From Rhizobium sp. RCAM05350 (GTDB taxonomy: Bacteria; Pseudomonadota; Alphaproteobacteria; Rhizobiales; Rhizobiaceae): a stretch of DNA of 64,000 bases. The notes beneath the pieces were generated by a model, which saw nothing but the letters and a program-made list of their open reading frames with translations, had not been told where the DNA came from and did not search any database. The stretch spans positions 930,001-994,000 of the forward strand of contig CP087974.1 of assembly GCA_024426085.1 (NCBI GenBank), given 5' to 3'. Made by a program: the position numbers and the translations under genes. Below are positions 18,040-25,877 of the stretch, piece by piece. Every line of letters begins with the position of its first letter. The stretch's first letter is position 1.

Positions 18040-18150
18040 GAGAACCGAGATAGCTCATTCACATCCAATCGATTCATTTCGATGAATGTTAGCGCAGTTC
18101 GATGATTATGGGAGTACCAATCCGCGTTGCACAGGCGAAAAGCGGTCGCA

Positions 18151-18363
18151 TCAGCTGGAATGCGAATTCGCATCTCGCTTGGCTTCTTGACCATCAGTCG
18201 CGGCTGAAGTCACAGCAGCATAGTTGTCCCTCACCGCGATCCAGCTTTGTATCATCCGCGCTAGGATTTGATTGGTCTCGGCTTCGGGCGTTCCAGCGGC
18301 TCTTTCCGTTCGGATACGTGCCATCCAGAGCCGAAGTTCCGCCGAAGTGGGTTTCCGTTTCAT
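18151..18363 (-). CDS. Hypothetical protein, last gene of a cargo operon
   Basis: A 70-residue helical protein (KRKPTSAELRLWMARIRTER, EAETNQILARMIQSWIAVRD) with a polar tail. The ATG at 18363 lies four bases after the stop of the preceding gene, so translation is probably coupled. No family recognised. Confidence 0.6.
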   Translation of the reverse strand: MKRKPTSAELRLWMARIRTERAAGTPEAETNQILARMIQSWIAVRDNYAAVTSAATDGQEAKRDANSHSS

Positions 18364-18367
18364 CAGG

Positions 18368-18616
18368 TCAATCCCTGCCCTCAATCGCATCAGATGCTTC
18401 AGGCAACGGCTTCAACAGCCTCAATGAGTTTTCGTCGGTAATCTCTATCAGCTTGCGAGACTGAAGGCTCATAAGACCGTTAAGCACTTGTTCTTCGGTG
18501 AACTTGTGTTTGGATTCCACGACCAAGGGAATGCCGATTTGATAAAGTCCGACTGGATTCTCACCGGGATCGATCCGTCTCAACAAATCAATGATGGCTT
18601 CAGTGGCATCGGGCAT
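18368..18616 (-). CDS. Hypothetical protein, winged-helix-like
   Basis: An 82-residue protein (MPDATEAIIDLLRRIDPGEN onward). The pattern HKFTEEQVLNGLMSLQSRKLIEITDENSLRLLKPL looks like helix, recognition helix and wing, so a small winged-helix fold is possible. The ATG lies one base after the TGA that ends the preceding reading frame, and the next gene starts four bases after its stop. Function unknown. Confidence 0.55.
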   Translation of the reverse strand: MPDATEAIIDLLRRIDPGENPVGLYQIGIPLVVESKHKFTEEQVLNGLMSLQSRKLIEITDENSLRLLKPLPEASDAIEGRD

Positions 18617-18617
18617 A

Positions 18618-18928
18618 TCATCGGCTCTGTTCGTTTGCCGCCTTGTCGATCTTGTCGGCGATCCGCGTCTTGTATTGGATACGTTCTGACTTAGGCGGCG
18701 CTTCCCTTTGATCAACCCCTGCAATGAACGGATAGCGCGAAAATGTTCAGCAGCAAAGACGGACCGCTGCCATAGCTCGCGCTCGGATGCCCCTGCCCTA
18801 AAATTTTTGATGAAATTTGCCAGACTTCCGGCTGCTGATCGGTAGCGGACAATTTCACAGCCTTTACGGGTAACTATTCGACAGAAACGCCGAGCGAGCC
18901 TAAAATGGCCTTTGGGGGGTAATGCCAT
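18618..18928 (-). CDS. Hypothetical protein (one frame break)
   Basis: A basic protein of about 100 residues (GHFRLARRFCRIVTRKGCEI, NFIKNFRAGASERELW, VFAAEHFRAIRSLQG). A single missing G in the GGGG-like run near 18715 restores the frame and gives the C-terminus DQREAPPKSERIQYKTRIAD ending EQSR before a TGA at 18618. Without the correction the frame runs on into the next gene. The start at 18928 is a guess. No family recognised. Confidence 0.45.
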
Positions 18929-19662
18929 GAGTGAGGACATGGAAAACATAGCGCGCTTGGGTAGCGGTTTGAGCATTGCAGAATGCGCAATTGCTTTCGG
19001 CGCTTTCGCGTTCTTAATCGTTGCCTTGGCATTTGCCGTGAACAGGGTGACCAGACGAAGCAAGCGGCTTTACCTGTTTCGTTCAAAGCGGCGATCCGGA
19101 AGGTGATTTCCGCAAAAGCGGCTTCAGCTTCGTTCGACAGCGGCTTCCGCTTCCATTTTGGCGTACAGATCATTTGGCGCTGAATCAATCTGTCGACTAA
19201 AAGCGTGACTGCCCGAGATCGGATCCTCGATATGGTTTCGCCTTCATCCATTTCGCGGTTCATGCCATCATACCACGATAGTGCGTTTGCGAGTTTCCGA
19301 CAGACACCACAAAGCCGCGCTTCCCTTTCCGTAACCTGAAGCGGTCGTCTGGCATTGATGGCATCAAAGTACGCCTGATAGAAATCGTTTGAGACCTGTC
19401 TCGCAATGTTTCGATCACTCAAAGCGCGGTCTCTGCCGACATTCAAGCACATGTTCACATCGGCAGCTGTCGGACACTCGACCGTTTTCGCGCCGGTCTT
19501 GTCCAATATGCGGACTTCAAAGCCCAAACCGCCGTTGCTGGCTGGTGAGACCAGACCATCATCCGGAAAGACGCCCTTGGCAAAATCCCGTTTCGCTTGG
19601 TCGATCCGCTTTAGATATTCGGCAAGGGGTGGTGTGATCTTGGCTGGTGCTGGTGCAGTCAT
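18874..19662 (-). CDS. Hypothetical cargo protein, C-terminus uncertain
   Basis: The ATG at 19662 opens MTAPAPAKITPPLAEYLKRI. About 215 residues look like a genuine soluble protein (GLGFEVRILDKTGAKTVECP, NIARQVSNDFYQAYFDAINA, EREARLCGVCRKLANALSWY, NEAEAAFAEITFRIAALNE). After about residue 215 the translation turns into an Arg-rich low-quality tail, so a frame break near 19060 is likely; one alternative frame ends at 19014. No family recognised. It heads the minus-strand run of four hypothetical genes. Confidence 0.5.
   Translation of the reverse strand: MTAPAPAKITPPLAEYLKRIDQAKRDFAKGVFPDDGLVSPASNGGLGFEVRILDKTGAKTVECPTAADVNMCLNVGRDRALSDRNIARQVSNDFYQAYFDAINARRPLQVTEREARLCGVCRKLANALSWYDGMNREMDEGETISRIRSRAVTLLVDRLIQRQMICTPKWKRKPLSNEAEAAFAEITFRIAALNETGKAACFVWSPCSRQMPRQRLRTRKRRKQLRILQCSNRYPSALCFPCPHSWHYPPKAILGSLGVSVE
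18927..19106 (+). CDS. Possible small membrane protein antisense to the cargo operon
   Basis: A 59-residue frame, MSEDMENIARLGSGLSIAEC then a strong membrane helix (AIAFGAFAFLIVALAFAV) and a very basic tail (NRVTRRSKRLYLFRSKRRSG). A GGGGGGT sequence precedes the ATG. It lies opposite the uncertain junction of two minus-strand hypothetical genes, so either strand could be the coding one here. Confidence 0.3.
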   Translation: MSEDMENIARLGSGLSIAECAIAFGAFAFLIVALAFAVNRVTRRSKRLYLFRSKRRSGR

Positions 19663-19784
19663 CGGGTCCCATGTACCGGTTTTATGGAGAATGCCGGGTA
19701 TGACACATCGGTTCCATACAAATGGCGGATACGGAAGCGGGAGTAACGGCAGCTGATCGGCGGCACTCGACAGTGAAGGCGATA

Positions 19785-19928
19785 ATGAAACAACGAACAA
19801 TAACCAAAACCTTGTATCAATTGCTGTCGCAAAACCTGGAGCATTGGGGGGAAGTCAACGGCGTCTGGTTTGCTCAATGGAAGGGCCTTCCCAGTCCTCT
19901 CGCCTCGGTGCTGAGTCGAATTTACTGA
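19785..19928 (+). CDS. Possible 47-residue protein
   Basis: A short frame, MKQRTITKTLYQLLSQNLEH to LASVLSRIY, with hydrophobic positions spaced as in an amphipathic helix. The ribosome site is weak (GAAGG). It lies in the large gap before the XRE gene. Kept only as a candidate. Confidence 0.3.
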   Translation: MKQRTITKTLYQLLSQNLEHWGEVNGVWFAQWKGLPSPLASVLSRIY

Positions 19929-20428
19929 GCCGAGTTGCATATCGAAGGCTGGCACATCGGCCCGACCTGACGTTCACTCACGTGCCGGGTGAGGTCTTTG
20001 ATTTTTTGAAACCGGGTATTGGAGAAGGGATTGGCTATGGGTCCAGGATGCCCCGCCATGGCCGGAAACGGCCTATCTCTGTATATCGCCATAGAGAGTC
20101 GTACAGAGCGCTTTGCAATGGGATAGGCGCGCATTCATTCCGGCCCTTAAAGCGAGCCCTTGACCCGCGTTGAGTCAAAGGGGCGGAGCGCGATGCAATA
20201 TCGCAGGCTATGGCCCGGTTTGGTGCTTCCAAAAAGGTAAGCCCAATCCCACATCGTGCTCCGCTTTCCTGGGCTCCCGCGCATCCGCGCACTGCCGTGC
20301 TACCCGTCAAAACACGCGGCTTAACCGCACCATGTCCTCGTTCAGTTTTTATAAATATACCATACTTGACAAAACTTTATAAAACTCATAAATTCTCATA
20401 ATCCAATCAATTGCCGGGGAACGCATTA
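19929..20428 (+). promoter_or_regulatory. Regulatory gap with promoter for the XRE regulator
   Basis: About 500 bases with no convincing gene. At its right end a promoter is visible: TTGACA at 20366-20371, a 17-base spacer and TAAATT at 20389-20394, in AT-rich DNA. Two direct copies of CTCATAA (20385-20391 and 20395-20401) overlap or follow the -10 region and could be an operator for the XRE protein itself. The leftward part (20150-20310) is GC-rich and shows nothing I recognise. Confidence 0.5.
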
Positions 20429-20836
20429 ATGAACTTCGATCCTACCAAATTTCAACAAAGCCCTAATGGCCCGCTGGCTCAAGAAACGATCAAGCGTCTC
20501 GTCGCGATAAAGGAAAGGCGTGGCATGTCTTACGCTGCGCTCGGCGAAAAACTCGGCATGAGCGGCACCTTCCTGCATCACCTCATCAACAAGTCGGCAA
20601 ATGTTGGAACTCAACACGTCGAGCGGATCGCTACGGCGCTTGGCAACCTAGAAAACCCTGATGGTGCACCGGAGCCAGGCAGTTCGGATGTCGGGATGCT
20701 TCAGCACACGTTCCACCTCCGGCCAGACCTCCAAGTCAAAATAGAACTGCCTACCGATCTCAGCGAGCGAGAAGCAGAGCGTTTGGCTCCTTCCTCCAGT
20801 CCCTCCCCGTTGCCTGATAAAAGGATATACCGATGA
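20429..20836 (+). CDS. XRE-family HTH regulator of the element
   Basis: A protein of 135 residues. The HTH domain is RLVAIKERRGMSYAALGEKL followed by GMSGTFLHHLINKSANVGTQ and HVERIATALG, the Cro/C1 type. A C-terminal tail of about 60 residues (HTFHLRPDLQVKIELPTDLS) may mediate dimerisation or bind a partner. The ATG at 20429 has GGGGAA upstream. Its stop overlaps the next start by four bases (ATGA). Position and family suggest the master repressor of the island, as Stl is in staphylococcal PICIs; this is inferred. Confidence 0.8.
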   Translation: MNFDPTKFQQSPNGPLAQETIKRLVAIKERRGMSYAALGEKLGMSGTFLHHLINKSANVGTQHVERIATALGNLENPDGAPEPGSSDVGMLQHTFHLRPDLQVKIELPTDLSEREAERLAPSSSPSPLPDKRIYR

Positions 20837-21298
20837 CTAACGAAGCAGTAACCCGCGCCTTGAAAATGATCGAAAATTGCATCGATTCAGAAACGACTGC
20901 GACAGATCGCCGTGAACGCTCGCAAGAATGGTCAGTTAGATGTCGCTCACGCTGCAGAACTTCGCCTTTTCGACACTCTTCCGTCAGCCACGCCGGGGAC
21001 GCTGGAACATGATGTATGGCGCAGCATCCACGCCCTTGAAGATACCCTCACCAAGGAACGGGAAAAAACCACACGACTGAATCGCACGCGTCCCAAGATT
21101 GCCAAGGTCGGTGAGTTGGAGACAATCAAAGCCCTCATCCTAAGTCCAAAACCATCCGAAGGTTTTTCCATGCTCATCGAGCGCAAGATGGCAGAATTAA
21201 CCTTCGAGGCGGTCGCACTGCGGCATCGCGAACGGTTTGATGCCGTCGTTCTCGACGCAGCCTTGGCACGCCTGCGAGATGCCGGGATTACTGCATAG
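20833..21298 (+). CDS. Hypothetical partner of the XRE regulator (one frame break)
   Basis: About 155 residues. It starts MTNEAVTRALKMIENCIDSE, overlapping the XRE stop by four bases. After a frame break near 20895 it continues QIAVNARKNGQLDVAHAAEL, then LEHDVWRSIHALEDTLTKER and MLIERKMAELTFEAVALRHR. Helical, with likely coiled-coil character (residues about 60-100). No family recognised; coupling suggests it works with the regulator. Confidence 0.6.
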
Positions 21299-21572
21299 CG
21301 GGAGTAGATGATATCCATTTGATCTGTCGATACCCGAGCGACGCTACAGGGTATCGGCAATCGCAATAAGAGCGCTCGCAACCCTCGCTTTCCTGCGGGC
21401 CGGTACACATCTGTACAAGTTGCTCAAAGCCCGGCTCGCAGAGCATAAAGCGGGCGTCTCATATCACGGTTCGCTCGTCTGTTTCGTCATAACGGAAGCG
21501 CGCTCATGGCGAGCTTTGCGCCAAATTTTATGCGGCGACAGGCATGTCGCAGCGTTTAGTAATTGGAAACGT

Positions 21573-21623
21573 TGGCGGGCAGTGCCCGCTGATTGCCCGC
21601 CCCTTCGGACGGGACCCGCCAAG
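21573..21623. repeat. Large hairpin between the XRE operon and the terminase-like gene
   Basis: An 8-bp outer stem TTGGCGGG / CCCGCCAA encloses smaller GC-rich hairpins (GGGCA-TGCCC type and CCCG..CGGG around TTCGG). It lies between convergent genes, so it could be a bidirectional terminator. Being next to a terS-like gene, it could also be part of a packaging site. Confidence 0.5.
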
Positions 21624-21647
21624 GTAGGCCAGATATTCCAGCCGCCC

Positions 21648-22047
21648 TCAGCGCCTCTTCCGTGCTGCCAAAATATCGCCCTTCTCCGGCTCTTTCGGCT
21701 TCTCCGGCAATATGACCTTGCCCGCGTCCGCTGGCGTCATGCCGAGCGATGAAAGCACGCCCTTGAAGAGGGTCATTTCCTTCACGTCAAGACCGTTGCC
21801 CGCCATCATGCATCCCTGCAACTGCGAAGCCAACGCAACAATCATGCGATGGGACTTCTTAAGCCACGGCGCTTCCTCTTGGAAAATCCGCCATGCGCTT
21901 TCGGCCATGCACTCTTCCGTATCCTGCATCCATTCGGGCGGGCCGCCAAGGCATGGCATATTGGAGCCCGCCTCCGTGCGCTCTTTGTATCGCCCGGCGT
22001 TGATGATGTCGTGGCCTTCTGCAATGGCTATTTCTTTTGGCTTTCAT
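21648..22047 (-). CDS. Probable phage terminase small subunit (one frame break)
   Basis: About 132 residues once one surplus A is removed from AAAAG near 22034: MKAKEIAIAEGHDIINAGRY then CLGGPPEWMQDTEECMAESA. The core, AWRIFQEEAPWLKKSHRMIV with ALASQLQG and LFKGVLSSLGMTPADAGKV, matches the pattern of small terminase subunits (a W..(x)..APWL segment, then a helix ending in LGMTPADR.KV). TerS recognises packaging sites on phage DNA. No large subunit or virion gene is nearby, as in PICIs that redirect a helper's packaging machine. Assigned from remembered family features, so moderate confidence. Confidence 0.65.
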
Positions 22048-22429
22048 GGTCTACCGACCATGTTCAAAGCTCCTTCCAATTTTTAAGGCCCGTAAAGAGC
22101 CGTGTTGCCCAGCACGGGCGATTGATTATTTGCAGCGTTGAAACCGGGCGCTAAAAATCTAAAGTCATTTTAAAAATCAAAGGGGTTATTTCAAAACACT
22201 TGAAATCGCAGGGATGCGCAAGAGGCACCCCCTGCCGGTACCCGGCCCGGTTGCATAGGTTAAACACTTTTCCACCCCCGGCCTTGATGCGCCCCGGCAG
22301 ACCGATGCGCCGCAACATGGCATTGACCGCCTAGCGCGTTTTCGCTGCCATCTGATGCAAGACGCCCGGCTCCGCACCGGGCGTTCTCATGGGCTATGTA
22401 AGTTTGTCGCAAATCGCCCAGGCGGGTGA
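22048..22429. other. Non-coding gap after the small-gene run
   Basis: It contains a perfect 8-bp stem ACGCCCGG / CCGGGCGT with a 7-base loop at 22362-22384, possibly a terminator for the genes to the right, and an AT-rich patch at about 22150-22200 upstream of the terminase-like gene that may hold its promoter. No gene is seen. Confidence 0.45.
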
Positions 22430-22698
22430 TTATCGGTATTTCACCACGACGTTGCTGACGATCCCACGCCGGATGTTCGACCGGCGCGTCTCCGCTGCCA
22501 GCGCATCTGCCGCCTTGGCTTTGCGTGCCCGCTCAGCTTTAATCTCTGAAATTACCCGCATTCGCTTGGCGTGGTCCGCACTGTCCCGATCATCGAGCCG
22601 CGCCTCCGCTGCATCAAGCCGGGAAATAAGGGGGGCAATTTCCTTGGCACGAAGGTTACGATTCCCTCTACCATGATATCCAGTTGTTCCTGATCCAC
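22430..22698 (-). CDS. Hypothetical charged helical protein (probable frame break)
   Basis: A GTG at 22698 with an excellent AAGGAGA ribosome site opens MDQEQLDIMVEG. A frame break near 22665 leads into RNLRAKEIAPLISRLDAAEA, then RDSADHAKRMRVISEIKAER and ARKAKAADALAAETRR, a coiled-coil-like stretch, ending VSNVVVKYR. No family recognised. Part of the minus-strand small-gene run between origin and terminase gene. Confidence 0.45.
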
Positions 22699-22979
22699 TT
22701 TTACTCTCCTTTGTTTCGTTTGCGATAGACAGCCAAAAACATTTCCGCACACGTTTGCGCCATTGTACTCTCCATCGAAAGCACATTGCGCATATCGGTA
22801 ATGTATTTTGTCTATCTGGATATAGCCGTTGCTGATTTCTTATCAGGTAAGGCCGCGTTATATTCTAAACCATCTCAGCCTAGAGCGAGTGCATTGCCTG
22901 CACTTGGCTATCCCGTCGCCGGGAATTTCTCTGCCGTCGCCGGGCCATGCCTGCCTTGCCCCTCTGGTACATGAAAACC

Positions 22980-22997
22980 CTGCTCAAGCCCATAACC
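22980..22997 (+). repeat. 18-bp direct repeat, copy 1
   Basis: CTGCTCAAGCCCATAACC, repeated exactly at 23039-23056, 59 bases apart. Between and around the copies are shorter repeats (CGTCGCCGGG twice at about 22914 and 22936; GGCGGGCAGTGC, also found in the hairpin at 21575). The second copy runs into the end of the gene at 23043. Role unknown. Confidence 0.7.
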
Positions 22998-23038
22998 GCC
23001 TAAATGGCGGGCAGTGCGCGTTAGCGCCATAGCTATCG

Positions 23039-23056
23039 CTGCTCAAGCCCATAACC
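23039..23056 (+). repeat. 18-bp direct repeat, copy 2
   Basis: Exact second copy of the repeat at 22980-22997. It overlaps the last codons of the 97-residue protein. Confidence 0.7.
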
Positions 23057-23336
23057 TAAGTTGATAATCCGCTCGCAGATAACGCTCGACTTCTGCCTTA
23101 TGGCTGGCGAAAGCATGGGCCGTCATCCTCATGGACCGAAGCGTATCCACGTCCACCGCGTCGTATTTGAAGGTCAAAGTCCCTTGCCAGTCTGCCTCAA
23201 GCCAGAAGTCGATAGCAGCCGAGCCTGAATTGTAGGTCGCACTTGCACGGATTTTGCGGGGGCTTCCATTGTGTATCATGGCAACCGAAGTGACCTGTTT
23301 CGGCCTTGGGAGCCTAAAGTCTGTTTCCGCGCTCAT
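23043..23336 (-). CDS. Hypothetical protein, satellite small-gene run
   Basis: A protein of 97 residues rich in beta-type pattern (SVAMIHNGSPRKIRASATYN, AIDFWLEADWQGTLTFKYDA), ending in a helix (AHAFASHKAEVERYLRADYQ). The ATG lies two bases after the stop of the previous gene, so translation is coupled. No family recognised. Confidence 0.6.
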   Translation of the reverse strand: MSAETDFRLPRPKQVTSVAMIHNGSPRKIRASATYNSGSAAIDFWLEADWQGTLTFKYDAVDVDTLRSMRMTAHAFASHKAEVERYLRADYQLRLWA

Positions 23337-23338
23337 TC

Positions 23339-23590
23339 CTACACCTTGCCTGCGGTTAGGCGGGTTAGCTGCTCGACTGCGGTTTCCGGCTTTGCCTCAC
23401 CAACCGGTTTACCTTCTGGCTCCATCACCTGCCTGAGTTTCATCAGACTATTCCGCAGCCGGGCCACTGCCGCCTCTACAACCGCGTCAATTTCTGCGCT
23501 CAACGCCCTAACGTCGGCATCGGGCGCAGGCGCATAACCGGCCTCGCGCAATGCTCCTTGGATCGCCTCAACGTGTTTATTTTCGTTCAT
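23339..23590 (-). CDS. Hypothetical helical protein, satellite small-gene run
   Basis: A protein of 83 residues (MNENKHVEAIQGALREAGYA, then VRALSAEIDAVVEAAVARLR and SLMKLRQVMEPEG). A GGGAAGGAA ribosome site precedes the ATG at 23590; another ATG lies six bases earlier. Strongly helical and probably oligomeric. The stop is followed within two bases by the next gene. Function unknown. Confidence 0.6.
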   Translation of the reverse strand: MNENKHVEAIQGALREAGYAPAPDADVRALSAEIDAVVEAAVARLRNSLMKLRQVMEPEGKPVGEAKPETAVEQLTRLTAGKV

Positions 23591-23849
23591 TTCCATTTTC
23601 CTTCCCATAGGGTTGCTCTGCGCAGTCAATGCGCCACTAGAGCTTTGATGTTGAGTTGTGCGCCCGCTTCGCAGGCTTGCGGCCTTCCGGCCTTGCGTCC
23701 CGCCCTCATGATGAAAGGGGATCGTTTCGATGCTTTGATGCTAAGCACCACAGACGCCGCTAGAGCGTTTGGCCGTTCTCCTGCGCGATCCACCGGGAAC
23801 CCCGCCTATCGCAGTCTTTGCCCGGCTCTGGCCCGGCTCTAGCGATGCG

Positions 23850-24116
23850 TTAGATTACCCACGTCCGCCAGAACCCCGCCGCCTTTTGATAGATCGCCCG
23901 AACGCCAGACTGCGCAACCACTACGCAGGACACGGCCGGATCGATGCGCAGTGCATGCCTAATGCTCTGGCCCATGTCAGGCAAACCGCTCACGGTCAAA
24001 AGCAGGGTGCCCGTCCCTGCGCCCGAATGAGATTGAAAAATCCCTGCCGTGCGCCGGTCGGCCTGTTCATAAGAAACCGGGGAAAGCTCTGGCGAATGGC
24101 TGGCGAGCGCGATCAT
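23850..24116 (-). CDS. Hypothetical protein, translationally coupled
   Basis: An 88-residue product (MIALASHSPELSPVSYEQAD, TGTLLLTVSGLPDMGQSIRH, DPAVSCVVVAQSGVRAIYQK). Its ATG overlaps the stop of the upstream gene by four bases (ATGA at 24113-24116), the main evidence that it is real. No family recognised. Confidence 0.5.
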   Translation of the reverse strand: MIALASHSPELSPVSYEQADRRTAGIFQSHSGAGTGTLLLTVSGLPDMGQSIRHALRIDPAVSCVVVAQSGVRAIYQKAAGFWRTWVI

Positions 24117-24364
24117 GCCGCCACCTGCTTCAATCGCCGCGCCTGCCATTGCCCGGCACCGTCTTTAACGTAGATCGTATCGAACAAGCCGCCGATGAAC
24201 GTCTGGATTTGCACCGCGACCGGATACCGGGCGTCCACATAATTCGTCAATCCGGCCATATCCGCTGGACCGTCAAACTCTGCACAAAAGACATTCGTGT
24301 CCGGGTCATATCCCGTGGCGACGACGCCCGTCTTAAACTCGCTGCTGTATGTTTCGTTGATCAA
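24113..24364 (-). CDS. Hypothetical protein next to the origin
   Basis: An 83-residue product, MINETYSSEFKTGVVATGYD to QWQARRLKQVAA, acidic, with a beta-rich pattern. It starts with TTG at 24364 behind an AAAGGA site. It is the first gene downstream of the iteron region and is coupled to the next gene. No family recognised. Confidence 0.5.
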   Translation of the reverse strand: MINETYSSEFKTGVVATGYDPDTNVFCAEFDGPADMAGLTNYVDARYPVAVQIQTFIGGLFDTIYVKDGAGQWQARRLKQVAA

Positions 24365-24545
24365 TTTTCTATCCTTTCATTTCTACCTTCTAATATTCTC
24401 GCCTTACATGTCCTCAGTAACAACCGGGGGATAGAGAAAGTCTCTATACCCCTATATGTTACCGGGAATGTTACCCTGTCTGTTACCGTGGCCGTAACAA
24501 ATGTTACCGCCATGTTACCGTCTTGTTACCGTCTATGTTACCGGC
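24365..24545. other. Putative replication origin with iteron array
   Basis: Seven direct copies of TGTTACC start at 24457, 24469, 24481, 24502, 24513, 24524 and 24536; an inverted copy (GTAACA at 24494) fills the wider gap. Spacing is 11-12 bases, about one helical turn. Left of them are an AT-rich patch (24365-24415) and a 7-bp inverted repeat ATAGAGA / TCTCTAT at 24431-24447. The last iteron overlaps the stop of the helicase gene. This is the classic form of an iteron origin bound by its own Rep protein. Confidence 0.8.
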
Positions 24546-25874
24546 CATTCACGCCTTGGACCAAGCACAACGGCATTATCTTCGGTTGTATCTTTTATCA
24601 ATACACCTTCTTTAATCAGGTCATTGACCGCACGATGAAACGCCGTCTTTTTCGTCGCCTTTGACTTTCGGTCGCCGGGGTCCACGTCGTTGCAAGCGCC
24701 CTGATTGATCGTCGCCATGCCAACGCAAACGTCGCGCCCGGCGTCAATCTCTGCCTTCATCTTGGGCTGCTCCAGTTGCCAGCGCATCGCACCGATGATC
24801 GCCTGTTTCCACTGCTCGCCCTCATTCCGTTGCCGTTCGGTTTGGGCCTTGCTCTTGCCCTCTTCCGGTGCCGTGTATTCGTCGCGGTCATCCAACGTTA
24901 GATAAAGCGTCGTTTCATCGTCCCCATCGCCATCCCGGCCGATAACAACCTCATGCGCCCTAATCGAGCAAATCGGCCCTGCGCCGCCGCCATCCTTGAT
25001 TTTGGTTTGGTGCAGGAAGTGGTTTTTCTGAAACGCCTGTCACAAGGTCTTTTTCCGTCGAAATAGTCAGGGCAAAATCCGCGTCATCAGTGTTCGCAGA
25101 TGAGCCGCGACCGCCGTTTTCCAAGCTTTTCCCTGCATGATGGACAAGGAGGCACGTCAGGTCCAATTCTACCGCCAAAGCCTTGAGCCGGGCATAGAGC
25201 GCGCCCCATGCTAGAGGGTCATTTTCGTTGCTTCCCGCCGTGCCATCGAAGAACCGGGCTTGATTGACCGTATCGACAACCACCATAGAGATTGAGCCGT
25301 GTTTAGCCTTGTAGCGGCGCAAGCCAGCCTCAAAAAATTCCCATGCGCCCGGCTCATTGAATGGCCTTGCATGGAACATTTCCAGAGCAACGCCGTCGCC
25401 GCGCTTAATCCCTACCGCCCGCATCGCCTCACGGAAACGCACATTCACAGAGCTTTTCCCCTCGAAAGGGACGTAAATGAACGCCTGTCCCTTGGCCTTT
25501 GTGCGCCGCCCTGCAAACCTCATCCCAGCCATGATGTGGACTGCCAAAGTGATTATCAGAAACGACTTGTAAGACTGGTTTTGCCCGAAAAGGATACCGG
25601 CCTTGCCCCGCTCAATCATGCCCTTCACGATCCAATCGAAGGCAATGTTTCCAACATCGCCCTGCACCAATTCGAAGGCCTCTAAAAGCTCAATCTCTGA
25701 AAAGGTGTAAGCCCCGGCCGTCTCATCTTCCGTATCGTGTCCGCCTCCCGTATCCTCTCTTGGCGGGTTCAAATGGTCGCTGTCGTTGTCGTTCGCGGTA
25801 CCTGGCTCTTCCTCTTCAAAGCTGTACGCAAGCGCCGCACCGGACGTTGCGCGTTGATATTCAAAACGGGCCAT
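24533..25874 (-). CDS. RepA-type AAA helicase / replication protein (one frame break)
   Basis: About 445 residues. The central RecA-like AAA domain shows GILFGQNQSYKSFLIITLAV (Walker A with Lys-Ser), SISMVVVDTVNQARF (Walker B) and TCLLVHHAGKSLENGGRGSS (sensor motif), typical of the AAA_25 / RepA hexameric helicase family of plasmids and phages. Adding one A to the AAAAA run near 25025 joins EKNHFLHQTKIKDGGGAG to a C-terminal part (RDEYTAPEEGKSKAQTERQR, KTAFHRAVNDLIKEGVLIKD) that looks like a winged-helix DNA-binding domain. It starts three bases after the AlpA-like gene and ends in the iteron array, so it probably drives element replication. Confidence 0.82.
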
Positions 25875-25877
25875 AAC

